Positions 1 to 9,120 are shown, counted from the first letter of the stretch. The stretch: 64,000 bases of DNA from Pseudomonas protegens (GCF_003363755.1 NZ_CP031396.1:6542501-6606500), one strand, 5' to 3'. The notes: generated by a model not told the origin, from the sequence alone. Numbers and translations are program-made.

Positions 1-35
1 CACAGGCACGGAGTGATGGTCTGGATGCGTGGCAT
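1..35 (-). CDS. Partial VOC/PhnB-like protein (N-terminus only)
   Basis: Only the first 11 codons lie in the window; the gene runs off the left edge. The reading from the ATG at 35 is MPRIQTITPCL, which resembles the first beta strand of the PhnB-type glyoxalase/VOC superfamily (forms like KITPCLWFD). A GAGG stretch about 7 bases upstream of the ATG is a plausible ribosome binding site. The gene would follow the TonB receptor gene on the same strand after an 83-base gap. Eleven residues are too few to be sure of the family. Confidence 0.45.
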   Translation of the reverse strand, partial: MPRIQTITPCL

Positions 36-118
36 GGTGTCGGTCCTCTGCGGGTTGATCACGCTGGCTCAAGCGTAGTCAACCCGCTGCCGCGCAGTGC
101 GACCGTGAATCGGCGCGC

Positions 119-2599
119 TCAGAAGTCCCAGCGGGTCGCCAGTTGCAGGCTGCGTGGCTCGCCGTAGAAACCGGTGCCGAAGTTGCCGATGCCGGTGTAG
201 TACTGCTTGTCGAAGAGGTTCTTCACGTTCAGGGTCGAGCTCAGGTGCTGGCTGAACTGGTAGCGGGCCATGGCGTCCACCAGGAAGTAGCCGTCCTGGG
301 TGATGCGCGAGTCATGCCCGCCGTTGACCGCGTCGCTCGGGTCGGGCTGGTAGACCTTGCCGAAGAATTGGCTCTGCCAGTTGACCCCGCCGCCCAGGGT
401 CAGGCGGTCCCAGGCGCCGGGCAGGCGGTAGCTGCTGAACAGCCGCGCCACCTGCTGCGGCTCGGTGGTTTGCAGGACCGAGCCGTAGACGTAGTCGTGA
501 TTGGCGTCGCGGGTGTGGTTGTAGCTGTAGCCGGCGGACAGGTTCCAGCCGTCCAGCAGCTCGCCGGCCACCTCGACCTCGAAGCCCTTGGTGGTCGCGC
601 CCTTGGTCGGGCGGTAGACGGCGTCGGTGCCCCAGCCGTCCACCAGTTGCGCGACATTGTCCTGCTGCACATGAAACACCGCGAAGCTGGCATTGACCCG
701 GCCGTCCAGGTATTCGGCCTTGATCCCGGCTTCGTAGCTGTCGCCCTGCACAGGGTCGAGGATCCTGCCGTCGGCGTCCTTGCTCATTTGCGGCTGATAG
801 ATGCTGGTGTAGCTGGTGTACAGCGAGTAGCGGTCGTTGAGGTCATAGACCAGCCCGGCATAGGGCGTGACCACTCCGGTCTGCTGGTAGCGCTGGCGCG
901 CGTCGGCGCGGCCGGGCTCGAAGTAGCGGGTGTTGTCGATGCCCTTGAAGTCGCTGACCCGGGTGCCGAGGATCACCGCCAGGTCGTCGCTGGGCTTGAG
1001 CCGGGTGGCCAGGTAGGCACCGGTCTGGCGCTGGAGGATGTCGTTGTCGCCGATCTGCTGGATGTCCGGCTTGGCGAATTCGCCGCGCCACTGATAGATG
1101 CTGCCGCCCACCGGCGGGTACACCGAACCGTGGACCGGGATGTCCTGCTTGGCGTTCATCAGCATGAAGCCGGCGATCAGCTCGTGTTCGCGGCCCAGCA
1201 GGGCGAAGGGGCCGTGCAGGTTGATGTCGAGGTTGTCCTGGGTCTGCTCGCCCTTGAACTTGCCCATGTACATGAACATGCCGTCGCCGCTGGCCTGGTC
1301 CGGGTTGCCGCCGCTGGCCGAGCCCAGCAGGGTGTCGTGCTCGCGGCGCAGGTGGTCGTAGCTGACCTTGAGGGTCCAGTCATGGGCCAGTTGCTGTTCC
1401 AGGGAGGTGAACAGGGTCTGGTTCTTGAAGTCGCGACGGCTCCAGTCGGTGGCCGGGTTGAACGAGCGGGAAAAGTGTGTGCGCGAGCCGTTGCTGAAGT
1501 ACATCGGGAAGCCGGTCCAGGTGGCGCCTCGGGAACGGGTGTTCTGCTGGTCCAGGCCCACCGTCAGCAGGGTGTCGGGGGTCAGGTCGGCCTCCAGCAC
1601 GCCGTAGGCGATGTCCTTGCTGTTCTGGTAGTGGTCCAGGTACGAGCTGCGGTCCTGGTAGACGCCGACGAAGCGCCCGCGCAGGTTGCCGGTCTCGGTC
1701 AGTGGTCCGGAGATATCGCCTTCGCTGCGGTAGTTGTCCCAGGAGCCGAGGGTGCCGGTGACCGAGGCCTTGAAGTCCTTGGTCGGCCGCTTGCGGATCA
1801 GGTTGACGGTGGCCGAGGGGTCGCCGGAGCCGGTCATCAGGCCGGTGGCGCCCTTGATGATTTCCACCCGGTCGAAGGTCGCCATGTCGGTGCTTGTGGT
1901 GCCGTAGTCGTAGACCCCGTCGTAGGTGACGTTGACCCCGTCGTACTGGAAGTTGGTGATCGGCAGGCCGCGGCTGGAAAACTCCCAGCGTTCGCTGTCG
2001 TAGTTCTGCACGCTGACCCCCGGGGCCCGGCGCAGGGCATCGGCGATGCTGTTGCTGCCCTGGTCGTCCAGTTGCTGGCGGGTGATCACCGTCACCGATT
2101 GCGGGGTTTCCCGCAGTGACAGGTTGAGGCCGGTGGCCGAGGCGCTGGCCCCGGTGGTGTAGCTGCGGCTGTCCTCGGTGACGCTGCCCAGGCCCTGGGC
2201 GGACACCTGGGTGGTGCCCAGCTGCAACGGGCCGCTGGCGGTCGGCAGCGCTTGCAGCACATACCCGCCGCTGACGGCCTGGGCTTGCAGGCCGCTGTCC
2301 TTGAGCAGCTGCTGCAGGGCTTGTTCGACGCTGTAGCGGCCCCGCAGCCCCGGGCTCTGCTTGCCGGCGGCGAGGTCGTTGTGCCCGGCGACAAAGACCG
2401 CGCTCTGTTCGGCGAAGCGATTGAGCACGCTGACCAGTGGGCCGGGGCCGATGTCGTAGCTCTGGCGCTGGCTGTCCGCCTGCTGGCTGGCGGGGTTTTC
2501 GGTGGCCTGGGCCCAGGGGGCGGGCAGGCACAGCAGGGCGCTGCACAGGGTCAGGGGACGCAGGGATGGGCGCAAGCGGGGACGGTTGGGGGTTGGCAT
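119..2599 (-). CDS. TonB-dependent siderophore receptor with N-terminal signalling (STN) domain
   Basis: 826-residue outer-membrane transducer that should import a ferric siderophore using TonB energy and also signal to its sigma/anti-sigma pair. A signal peptide covers about residues 1-32, ending AQA. An STN (secretin/TonB short N-terminal) domain follows at about 45-115 (DIGPGPLVSVLNRFAEQSA onward). The plug begins near the segment ETPQSVTVITRQQL, and a 22-strand barrel ends in the aromatic terminus TRWDF expected for outer-membrane insertion. FecR-like and FecI-like genes lie immediately upstream on the same strand, so this is a complete cell-surface signalling trio. The 114-base gap before the gene should hold the sigma-dependent promoter, but I cannot pick out a secure consensus. 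The ligand cannot be told from sequence; length and STN domain fit the FoxA/FiuA/FpvA class. Confidence 0.93.
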   Translation of the reverse strand: MPTPNRPRLRPSLRPLTLCSALLCLPAPWAQATENPASQQADSQRQSYDIGPGPLVSVLNRFAEQSAVFVAGHNDLAAGKQSPGLRGRYSVEQALQQLLKDSGLQAQAVSGGYVLQALPTASGPLQLGTTQVSAQGLGSVTEDSRSYTTGASASATGLNLSLRETPQSVTVITRQQLDDQGSNSIADALRRAPGVSVQNYDSERWEFSSRGLPITNFQYDGVNVTYDGVYDYGTTSTDMATFDRVEIIKGATGLMTGSGDPSATVNLIRKRPTKDFKASVTGTLGSWDNYRSEGDISGPLTETGNLRGRFVGVYQDRSSYLDHYQNSKDIAYGVLEADLTPDTLLTVGLDQQNTRSRGATWTGFPMYFSNGSRTHFSRSFNPATDWSRRDFKNQTLFTSLEQQLAHDWTLKVSYDHLRREHDTLLGSASGGNPDQASGDGMFMYMGKFKGEQTQDNLDINLHGPFALLGREHELIAGFMLMNAKQDIPVHGSVYPPVGGSIYQWRGEFAKPDIQQIGDNDILQRQTGAYLATRLKPSDDLAVILGTRVSDFKGIDNTRYFEPGRADARQRYQQTGVVTPYAGLVYDLNDRYSLYTSYTSIYQPQMSKDADGRILDPVQGDSYEAGIKAEYLDGRVNASFAVFHVQQDNVAQLVDGWGTDAVYRPTKGATTKGFEVEVAGELLDGWNLSAGYSYNHTRDANHDYVYGSVLQTTEPQQVARLFSSYRLPGAWDRLTLGGGVNWQSQFFGKVYQPDPSDAVNGGHDSRITQDGYFLVDAMARYQFSQHLSSTLNVKNLFDKQYYTGIGNFGTGFYGEPRSLQLATRWDF

Positions 2600-2713
2600 G
2601 GAGTTCCCTTGTGGATCGGCAATGTGAGTGCTGTTACCCGGTTAACCGAACCAGACAGGCAAAAGGGAACCGCAACCTTAAAAAAATGTTCGCCGGATGT
2701 TCAGGCGCGGGGT

Positions 2714-3691
2714 TCAGGCCCGAGGTTCAAGGGTCACCCACCAGGCAGTCAGGCGCTGGACCCGCACCGGCAGGGCGGCTTCCAGCAGGGCCAGGGCCTG
2801 GTCGGAATCGTGCAAGGGGAAGGCGCCCATGACCGGCAAGCGACCCAGGGCCGGGTCGCAGCCCAGATGCCCCGGGCGATAGCGCCCCAACTCTTCGAGC
2901 AGTTGCGCCAGGGGCAGGTTGTCGGCCAGCAGCAGCCCGCGACTCCAGGCTTCGCGAGCGGCGCTGGCGCCTTGCAGCGGACCCAGCGCGACGGCGTCGA
3001 AGGCCAGCTGCTGGCCGGCATCGACCCGCTGCTGCCGGCCGCTCTTGGCGCTGTGCACTTGCACCGCGCCGGCGTAGACGTTGAGCAGGGTGCGGGCGCC
3101 CTCCCGGCGCACGCTGAAGCGCGTGCCCAAGGCCTGCAGCCGTCCGTGTTCGGTGTCCACCCGCAGCGGTCGCTGCGGATCCCTGGCGGTGTCGATGAGG
3201 ATTTCGCCCTGGTGCAGGTGCAACAGTCGCTCCCGGGCGCTGTAGCGCACATCCAGCGCGCTCAGGGCACTGAGCCAGAGGTGGGTGCCGTCGCTGAGCC
3301 GGACCTCGCGGATCTCCCCGGTGCCGGTGGCGTAGTCGGCTCGCCAGCGACCCAGAGCCTGGGGCAGCGGCGTACCGCGCCAGGTGCCCCAGCCCAGGCC
3401 GAGCAACAGCAAGGCGCCGAGCACCTGGCGCCGCCCCAGTGGCGCCCGCCGGCCACCGCGCAGGGCCTGGCCGGCGGCTTGCTGGGCGCCGGCCTCCTGC
3501 AGCGGCAGCAGGCACTGGCTGACCCGCTCGACGTAGCCCCAGGCCCGACGGTGTTCCGGGTGCTGTTCGAGCCAGGCCTGCCAATGGCGGCGTTGTTCGT
3601 CGCTGACGGCTTCGTCCTGGAGTTGCACGTACCAATGGGCGGCCTGTTGCAGGCTGGCATGGCTCAAGCGCTGGGCGCCGTGTTCGCTCAT
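2714..3691 (-). CDS. FecR-family anti-sigma factor / sigma regulator
   Basis: 325-residue inner-membrane regulator that should hold the adjacent ECF sigma factor in check and release it when the STN domain of the receptor signals siderophore binding. The cytoplasmic N-terminus (about 1-85) has the DUF4880-type pattern, with HWYVQLQDEAVSDEQRRHW and a Trp-rich LEQHPEHRRAWGYVE. A single membrane segment lies at about 90-107 (VLGALLLLGLGWGTW). The periplasmic FecR domain follows, including LSDGTHLWLSALSALDVRY and LHLHQGEILIDTA, then a C-terminal STN-like region. The start lies 6 bases after the sigma-factor stop, so the two are probably translated from one message. Family call is firm; the partner assignment rests on gene order. 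Confidence 0.93.
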   Translation of the reverse strand: MSEHGAQRLSHASLQQAAHWYVQLQDEAVSDEQRRHWQAWLEQHPEHRRAWGYVERVSQCLLPLQEAGAQQAAGQALRGGRRAPLGRRQVLGALLLLGLGWGTWRGTPLPQALGRWRADYATGTGEIREVRLSDGTHLWLSALSALDVRYSARERLLHLHQGEILIDTARDPQRPLRVDTEHGRLQALGTRFSVRREGARTLLNVYAGAVQVHSAKSGRQQRVDAGQQLAFDAVALGPLQGASAAREAWSRGLLLADNLPLAQLLEELGRYRPGHLGCDPALGRLPVMGAFPLHDSDQALALLEAALPVRVQRLTAWWVTLEPRA

Positions 3692-3697
3692 GGGGCT

Positions 3698-4231
3698 CTA
3701 CTCGATCAGCAGGCCGTCGAGTTCGGCCTCCAGCAGCGCGCAATGCACCAGGGCCTGGGCCAGGTATTTCTTCACCATGCGCTCCGAGACCCCCAGTTCT
3801 TCGGCAATGGCCTTGTAGGGACGGCCATGCAACTGCGCCAGGAGAAAGGCCTCGCGCACCCGTTGCGGCAGGCGGCCGAGCATGGCGTCCACTTCATAGA
3901 GGGTCTCGACGATGATCGCCCGTTGCTCCGGGGACGGTTGCAGCGCCTGGGGCCGCGCCGCCAGGGCCTGCAGCCAGGCCTGTTCCAGCTGGCGGCGGCG
4001 CCAGTGATCGATGCACAGGCCCCGGGCGATGGTGGCCAGGTAGGAGCGCTGCTGCACCTCGCCGTCCAGCTGCGGCGGGCGCTTGAGTACCCGGACGAAG
4101 ATTTCGTGGGCCAGATCGGCGGCATCCCAGGCGTGGTTCAGGCGGCGCCGCAACAGTTCATAGAGCCAGGGGTGATGGGCGTCATAGAGGTTGTGGACCA
4201 GTGCGGGGCTGGCGGGCGGCATGGAAGGCAA
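3698..4231 (-). CDS. ECF sigma factor, FecI type
   Basis: 177-residue extracytoplasmic-function sigma factor expected to transcribe the TonB receptor gene next door. Region 2 is visible as HHPWLYELLRRRL..DAADLAHEIFVRVL. Region 4 is a helix-turn-helix near the C-terminus (YKAIAEELGVSERMVKKYL). The gene is first in the sigma/anti-sigma/receptor set. A Fur-box-like sequence lies about 73 bases before its start (4304-4322), which fits the usual scheme in which iron starvation induces the sigma factor and the siderophore then activates it. ATG at 4231 was chosen; the sequence begins MPSMPPASPALVHNLYDAH, and the second Met three codons later is also possible. Confidence 0.92.
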   Translation of the reverse strand: MPSMPPASPALVHNLYDAHHPWLYELLRRRLNHAWDAADLAHEIFVRVLKRPPQLDGEVQQRSYLATIARGLCIDHWRRRQLEQAWLQALAARPQALQPSPEQRAIIVETLYEVDAMLGRLPQRVREAFLLAQLHGRPYKAIAEELGVSERMVKKYLAQALVHCALLEAELDGLLIE

Positions 4232-4554
4232 GGGCGTGGTCCGGTGGCGGGTGGCGTTGCAAATGGGAATTGCTCGCGATTAAAGCAAAACCCCTGATAC
4301 GCTGCAAATGATATTGATTCGCCGTTGTGCCGGGGGGCAGCCCGGCCTGAGGCGCGGCGTCGGGGTCAAGTCTGGCGCCGCCGGGGCGATAAAACACTCA
4401 AGGCAGTGCCAGCGAGTGCTTGCCGACCAGGGTTTCTACAGTGGTATCTTCGCCTGCACCCCCTGTTTGCCCCACGGCGCCGCCAGACGCCGGGCGGTCG
4501 TGGCGGGGGCCGTCTGCGGGGGGGCGGGCATGCAGTGGCAGAGGGGAGAGGTTG
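4232..4554. other. Divergent intergenic region between ECF sigma gene and EIIC-EAL gene
   Basis: 323 bases without a convincing gene. The left part carries a Fur-box-like site (4304-4322). The rest must contain the promoter of the downstream membrane EAL gene, but no strong -35/-10 pair stands out. A GAGGGGAGAG ribosome binding site at 4541-4550 fixes the start of the next gene at 4555. The upstream in-frame reading from 4420 is Pro/Ser/Arg-rich and unlike protein. Confidence 0.6.
4304..4322. promoter_or_regulatory. Fur box-like operator
   Basis: GCAAATGATATTGATTCGC matches the 19-base Fur consensus GATAATGATAATCATTATC at 13 positions, counted by eye. It lies about 73 bases before the start of the FecI-type sigma gene, where a Fur operator is expected. 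Iron-dependent repression is inferred, not shown. Confidence 0.65.
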
Positions 4555-6642
4555 ATGCGGCAACCGAGGTTCAAGCTGTTTTTCACCCACCGCCTGGCGC
4601 TCCTGGCGGGCGCCGAGTCCTTGCGTTCGATACGTGAGGGGCTGCTCTGGCTGTTGCCCTGTCTGCTGGTTTCGGCGGTATTCCTGATACTGGCCCAATG
4701 CGCCCAGGCCCTGGGGGCTCCCAGTACCCTGGTGGACTTGCTGGCCGGGCTGCACAAGCGCATCAGTTCGATCATCCCCTTGCTGGTGGCGGCGTCCATC
4801 GGCTACATGCTGGCGATCCAGTACCGCTTGCCCCAACTGCCGGTGGCCTTTCTCTGTCTGTCCCATGTGGTGATCGCCATCTATCTGCTGCGGGACTATC
4901 CGCTGGCGTCGGCGACCTTCGTGCTGTTCATTGCCATTGCCTCGCCTCTGGTCAATGTCCCGGTCATGGCCTGGCTGCATCGCCGACGCTGGACACGGCT
5001 GGTGGACGAGGGGCTGGTGGGGCACAACCTCAAGGGCACCATCAATATGGTGCTGCCGGGGGTGCTGACGTCCCTGGTGCTGGTGGCGGTGCTGCAGTCG
5101 CTGTTGCAGGTCCACGACTTTGCCTACGTGCAAGGCCCGATCGACATCGACAGCCTGGACTATCCCTACTTCAACGCGATCCTTTTGACCACGACCAACT
5201 CCCTGCTGTGGTTCTTCGGCATTCACGGCACCTACGCCATGCAGCCGTTGATGGAGGTGATGGATCAGGCGGTGGCCCTCAATGCCGCCGATCACGCTGC
5301 CGGGCAGCCCCTGCGCTATGCCCTCAACAGTGGCTTGCTGGGCTGTTTCGCCTTCATCGGCGGTTCCGGCGGCTCCCTGGCCCTGGTGCTGGCGATCCTC
5401 GGTTTTTCCAAGAGCCGTTCCATGCGCCTGCTGGCGCTGGCGAGCCTGGCGCTGTCGCTGTTCAACGTCAACGAACTGCTGCTGTTCGGCCTGCCGATCA
5501 TTCTCAACCCGCGCCTGCTGGTGCCCTTCATGCTGGTGCCCATGGTCAATGCCTGCCTGGCCCTGCTGGTGGTGCAGCAGGGCTGGGTGAGCCCGGCGCT
5601 GGTCAGCGTGCCCTTTACCTCACCGGTGCTGCTCAATGCCTACCTGAGTACCCAGGGCGATTGGGGCGCGGTGCTCCTGCAACTGGTGCTGCTGGGCGTC
5701 GGTACGCTGATCTACACGCCTTATGTGCGCAGCATCCAGCGCCAGGGCGAAGGCAGCGAGCAGGTGTACCTGAAGGCCTTCGACGCCACCTTCCATAGCC
5801 TTGAGGAGCGGGGCCGGCTGTTGGAGCTGGACCCGATGGTGGCGGCCTACAAACAGGCGGCCCAGCAGTCCTTGCAATTGGCGCGGATCCAGCAGTTGAG
5901 CGGCTACGACTTCCACCTGGAGTATCAGCCCCAGGTGGCCAAGGGCAGTGGTCTGTGTACGGGGTGCGAGGCGCTGATCCGTGCCCGGGATGCCCAGGGG
6001 CAGGTCAAGTCGCCCTGGGAGCTGCTGCAATGGCTGGGGCAGGCCGGGCTGATGCCCGAGGTGGATTTCTGGGTGGCGTCCCAGGCGGTGCGCCAGCACC
6101 TGGCCTGGAGCAAGATCGGGTTCGAGTTGCCCATCACCATCAATATCTCCAGCGCCACCCTGGCCTCGGCGGAACATGGCCGTCGCCTGCTGGAGATTCT
6201 GGCCCGGGCCCATGGCCAGGTGTCGGTGGAGATCACCGAGGACGCTCTGGTGGGGGATGCGCTGCTGACCCAGCAATGGATCGGCAAATTGCATGCCCTG
6301 GGCGCGCGGGTCTATATCGACGACTTCGGCACCGGCTTCTCGGCCTTGAGCTACCTGCACCAGTTTCCGGTGGACGGGATCAAGATCGACCGCAGCTTCG
6401 TCCTGGCCCAGCGCGAGCCCAAGGGTGCCCAGGTGCTCAACGGTCTGCTGCGCTTTTGCGAGACGCTCAAGCTCAAGGTGGTGGTGGAAGGGGTGGAAAC
6501 CCGGGAGCAACTGGACTTCCTGCAATCGAGCTCGGAGCTGATCATCCAGGGCTGGTACTACAGCAAGTCCCTGCCCGGGGAGCAGATCCCCGGTTTTGTC
6601 AGCCAGCGGGCGCGCAGTGCCCTGGCCGCCCGCGAGGATTGA
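4555..6642 (+). CDS. PTS EIIC-like membrane domain fused to a c-di-GMP phosphodiesterase (EAL)
   Basis: 695-residue fusion. Residues about 20-380 are a multi-pass membrane region resembling the EIIC sugar permease of the cellobiose/lactose PTS family, including the FFGIHGTYAMQPLME segment. Residues about 440-690 are an EAL domain. The catalytic hallmarks look intact: E472-A-L in CEALIRA, NISS, EITE, the DDFGTG motif at 589-594, IKIDRSF, VVEGVE and the C-terminal QGWYYSKSLP. I therefore expect active c-di-GMP hydrolysis, perhaps tuned by a sugar bound in the EIIC part. No EIIA or EIIB partner lies nearby, so transport by phosphorylation is unlikely here. Start 4555 was chosen because GAGGGGAGAG sits 4 bases upstream. 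The next gene converges after 9 bases. Confidence 0.88.
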   Translation: MRQPRFKLFFTHRLALLAGAESLRSIREGLLWLLPCLLVSAVFLILAQCAQALGAPSTLVDLLAGLHKRISSIIPLLVAASIGYMLAIQYRLPQLPVAFLCLSHVVIAIYLLRDYPLASATFVLFIAIASPLVNVPVMAWLHRRRWTRLVDEGLVGHNLKGTINMVLPGVLTSLVLVAVLQSLLQVHDFAYVQGPIDIDSLDYPYFNAILLTTTNSLLWFFGIHGTYAMQPLMEVMDQAVALNAADHAAGQPLRYALNSGLLGCFAFIGGSGGSLALVLAILGFSKSRSMRLLALASLALSLFNVNELLLFGLPIILNPRLLVPFMLVPMVNACLALLVVQQGWVSPALVSVPFTSPVLLNAYLSTQGDWGAVLLQLVLLGVGTLIYTPYVRSIQRQGEGSEQVYLKAFDATFHSLEERGRLLELDPMVAAYKQAAQQSLQLARIQQLSGYDFHLEYQPQVAKGSGLCTGCEALIRARDAQGQVKSPWELLQWLGQAGLMPEVDFWVASQAVRQHLAWSKIGFELPITINISSATLASAEHGRRLLEILARAHGQVSVEITEDALVGDALLTQQWIGKLHALGARVYIDDFGTGFSALSYLHQFPVDGIKIDRSFVLAQREPKGAQVLNGLLRFCETLKLKVVVEGVETREQLDFLQSSSELIIQGWYYSKSLPGEQIPGFVSQRARSALAARED

Positions 6643-6651
6643 GACGCCGCT

Positions 6652-9120
6652 TCAGGCTGCGGGACCAAACGCCGGATGTTCCGGGCGCGCCAGGGCCTGC
6701 CAGGCGCCGGCCAGGTGCGCGTCGGCGGCGAGCAGCCACAGGCCCTGATGGGGCTCCAGGGCCTGGGCGGGCAGGGCGAGCAGCTCGGCCAGGGGCAGGC
6801 GCAGGCTGCGGCCCGGATCGGCGTCGTCCGCGGCCTGCCAATCCCGTTCGAACAGGCGCAACTCCAGGTCCTGGTGGTCGAAGTGCCGCAACAGCGGCCG
6901 GTGGCGCAGCCATTGCGGTGCGATGCGCAGGCTGCGCTGGTGCACGTCCAGCAGCAACAGCTGCCAGGCGCGGTGGCCGTCCTCGACGTCGAGGCGCAGT
7001 CGGGTCAGGGCCAGGTAACGGCCATCGGCGGACCAGATCAGCGACGGTGCCAGGTCCGTCAGGGCGCAGCCGCTGGCGGTGAGCAAGTGGCCGCCCAGGC
7101 GCGGGCTGCCTTCCCGCAGCCAGCTGTCGGCGTATTCGGTTTCGCTGCCGAACAGCCACGCGGCATCCCGGCCGTCGGGGGCCGGCTGGATGAAGTCGCC
7201 TTCAGCCACCGCGGCCTGGGGCCGGTCCACCAGGCGCCAGTCGGCCAGCGGCAGCAGCTGCTGCTCGGTGATCTGCAAGCGCTGGCGTTGGTAGCACAGC
7301 TGGGAGCCGTCTTGCTCGGCGCAGAACGCGGCAGCGTCGTCGGGAGCCGGCGCGGGCTGATTGAAGCGTTGCAGGGGGCTGCTTGGCAGGTCCTGGTCGA
7401 GGCGGCCGACGATCACCGCCAGGCCCAACTGGCCATGGCGCAGGTCCAGCAGGCGCGCCGCCAGCAGCGGCGGGCTGTGCAGCAGGCGTCGCTGTTGCAG
7501 GTCGGCCACCACTGCCCGGTCGCTGACCAGGGGAAGCCGGGCAACAGGCAGCAGGGCCAGGTAGCGCCGGCAGTCGGAAACCCGATGGTCCAGCCGCCAG
7601 TGCCCGGGCAGTTGCCAGTCGCCGATCCGGCAGGCGTAGGCGCCCAGGCCGCGTTCATCGTCGGCCAGCCAGCTGAACAGCGCCCGCTGGCCGTCCAGCA
7701 GCGGCTCCGACTCGATCTGGCTGTCACCGCGCTGGCCGCCGCGGTCCAGGGGCTGGCGCACTCGGGTCCGCACCAGGGGCAGCGGCGCGGCCTGCAGGCA
7801 ACCTTCGGGGTCGTGGCCGACGCCGGTCTCGGTGTCGCTGTGGATGCTGTGCAGGCGATAGCCGTAGCGGCCCCGGTCGGCTTCGGCGCAGTCCAGGTAG
7901 GCCGCGTGACGCAGGTAGTGGCTGTCCAGCTCCAGCAGGGGGCCGGGGTAAAAGGAGGGTTCCGCCGGGCTGGCGACCCAGGGCGCCGGCAGCGGGCGCC
8001 AGCCGTGGTCTGCCTGCCACAGCCAGGTCGCGGCCAGATCGGGTTGTTGTTCCTCGCGGGCGCTGCAGGCCAGGGAGCGGCTGTCGCGGCTCCAGCAGCG
8101 GGGGCTGTCGGCGCCGATCAGCAGGCCAGTGGGCTGGCCGTCCAGGCTCAGTTGGTAAGGCGGTGCCCGCAGGGGTTCCAGGGGTTGGGGCAAGTCTCGC
8201 AAGCAACTGGGCAGAAGCATCCGCGCCTGGAGCCGGTGACGCCCGTCCGGGGACTGTTCCTCGAAGCTCTGCCGGGCCAGGCTGTCGACCCAGGCACCGG
8301 GCTCCAGCCACAGATCGGCCACCGCCAGCAGGTCGATCGCTTCGGCGCCCTCCAGCAGCGTGGCCAGGCTGGCGTGGCGCGAGCCGTTGTCCACCAGGGG
8401 ACTGTGCCGCCCGCTCAGGCGCTCTTCGCTGAAGGCGTCCAGCTCCCAGAATTCGCTGTGGTCGCAGCGGTACAGCCGACGCAGCGAGCGATCGAGGATC
8501 GCCAGGCCCCAGCGTTGCCGCGATGGCAAGGGCGCCGCGAAGTAGCGTCCGTCGCTGGAGAAGCGCGCCGACGACCCCAGTCCTTGCAGCAACACGCCGT
8601 CCGGAAACAGGTAGTCGCAATAGGTGGGGCCGCCCATGGCGATCTCGCCCTGGTTGAACACCCGGATCGGCAGGCCTTCCGGGGTGCTCTGCGGTTCGCT
8701 GCCGCCCCAGGCGCTGGTGCTGGCCGCGGGGGCCTGGACCAGGCCCAGGCGGCGCTCCAGGTGGCTGATGGTGCCCATGCCAACCAGGATGCTGGCGAAG
8801 GCCGCGGCGATGTCCCAGTACGCCGGCAATGCCCGCCCCAGGCTGAAGCCCAGGCCGAACACCGCGCTGATCATCAGCCGGGCCATGGCGCGGCCGGTGC
8901 GGGGCCAGCCCAGGCGAGCCGCCAGGACCATGCCGGCGGCGCAGCCCAGCACCACGGCCAGGGCCAGGGGCGGCGGCAGCACGGTGACCAGGAAGATAGG
9001 GATCAGCAGGGCGCTCAACTGCCAGAGCAGTTCCAGCAACAGGCGCGACAGGCTTTTTTCGGACGGGGCGCTGGGACGGGAGGGCACCGGGGACATCCTT
9101 GTGGCGTAGGGGGATGGCAA
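6652..9120 (-). CDS. Unrecognised 822-residue membrane-anchored protein with propeller-like repeats
   Basis: I do not recognise a family. About 60 N-terminal residues after position 27 form hydrophobic segments (SALLIPIFLVTVLPPPLALAVVLG, then MISAVFGLGFSLG and a weaker one to about 115). The rest is soluble and rich in Leu, Arg and Trp. Several stretches resemble WD/PQQ-type blades, with the motif S-x-D-G-R-Y-x-A: FSSDGRYFAAPL, WSRDSRSLACSA and WSADGRYLALTR. It may therefore fold partly as a beta-propeller, but this is inference. Met-9 (9096) is an alternative start; neither has a strong ribosome site. It converges on the EIIC-EAL gene and diverges from nnrS. Composition matches the neighbours, so recent transfer is not indicated. 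Confidence 0.75.
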   Translation of the reverse strand: MPSPYATRMSPVPSRPSAPSEKSLSRLLLELLWQLSALLIPIFLVTVLPPPLALAVVLGCAAGMVLAARLGWPRTGRAMARLMISAVFGLGFSLGRALPAYWDIAAAFASILVGMGTISHLERRLGLVQAPAASTSAWGGSEPQSTPEGLPIRVFNQGEIAMGGPTYCDYLFPDGVLLQGLGSSARFSSDGRYFAAPLPSRQRWGLAILDRSLRRLYRCDHSEFWELDAFSEERLSGRHSPLVDNGSRHASLATLLEGAEAIDLLAVADLWLEPGAWVDSLARQSFEEQSPDGRHRLQARMLLPSCLRDLPQPLEPLRAPPYQLSLDGQPTGLLIGADSPRCWSRDSRSLACSAREEQQPDLAATWLWQADHGWRPLPAPWVASPAEPSFYPGPLLELDSHYLRHAAYLDCAEADRGRYGYRLHSIHSDTETGVGHDPEGCLQAAPLPLVRTRVRQPLDRGGQRGDSQIESEPLLDGQRALFSWLADDERGLGAYACRIGDWQLPGHWRLDHRVSDCRRYLALLPVARLPLVSDRAVVADLQQRRLLHSPPLLAARLLDLRHGQLGLAVIVGRLDQDLPSSPLQRFNQPAPAPDDAAAFCAEQDGSQLCYQRQRLQITEQQLLPLADWRLVDRPQAAVAEGDFIQPAPDGRDAAWLFGSETEYADSWLREGSPRLGGHLLTASGCALTDLAPSLIWSADGRYLALTRLRLDVEDGHRAWQLLLLDVHQRSLRIAPQWLRHRPLLRHFDHQDLELRLFERDWQAADDADPGRSLRLPLAELLALPAQALEPHQGLWLLAADAHLAGAWQALARPEHPAFGPAA

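Noticed and set aside
143..2119. Long plus-strand frame of 658 residues opposite the TonB receptor
   Set aside because: It is Val/Ala/Gly-rich with no motif and is fully antisense to a strongly supported receptor gene; in high-GC DNA such shadows are common.
2600..2713. ECF-sigma-dependent promoter of the receptor gene
   Set aside because: A promoter must be here, but I could not align a secure -35/-10 to any FecI-type consensus, so no site is listed.
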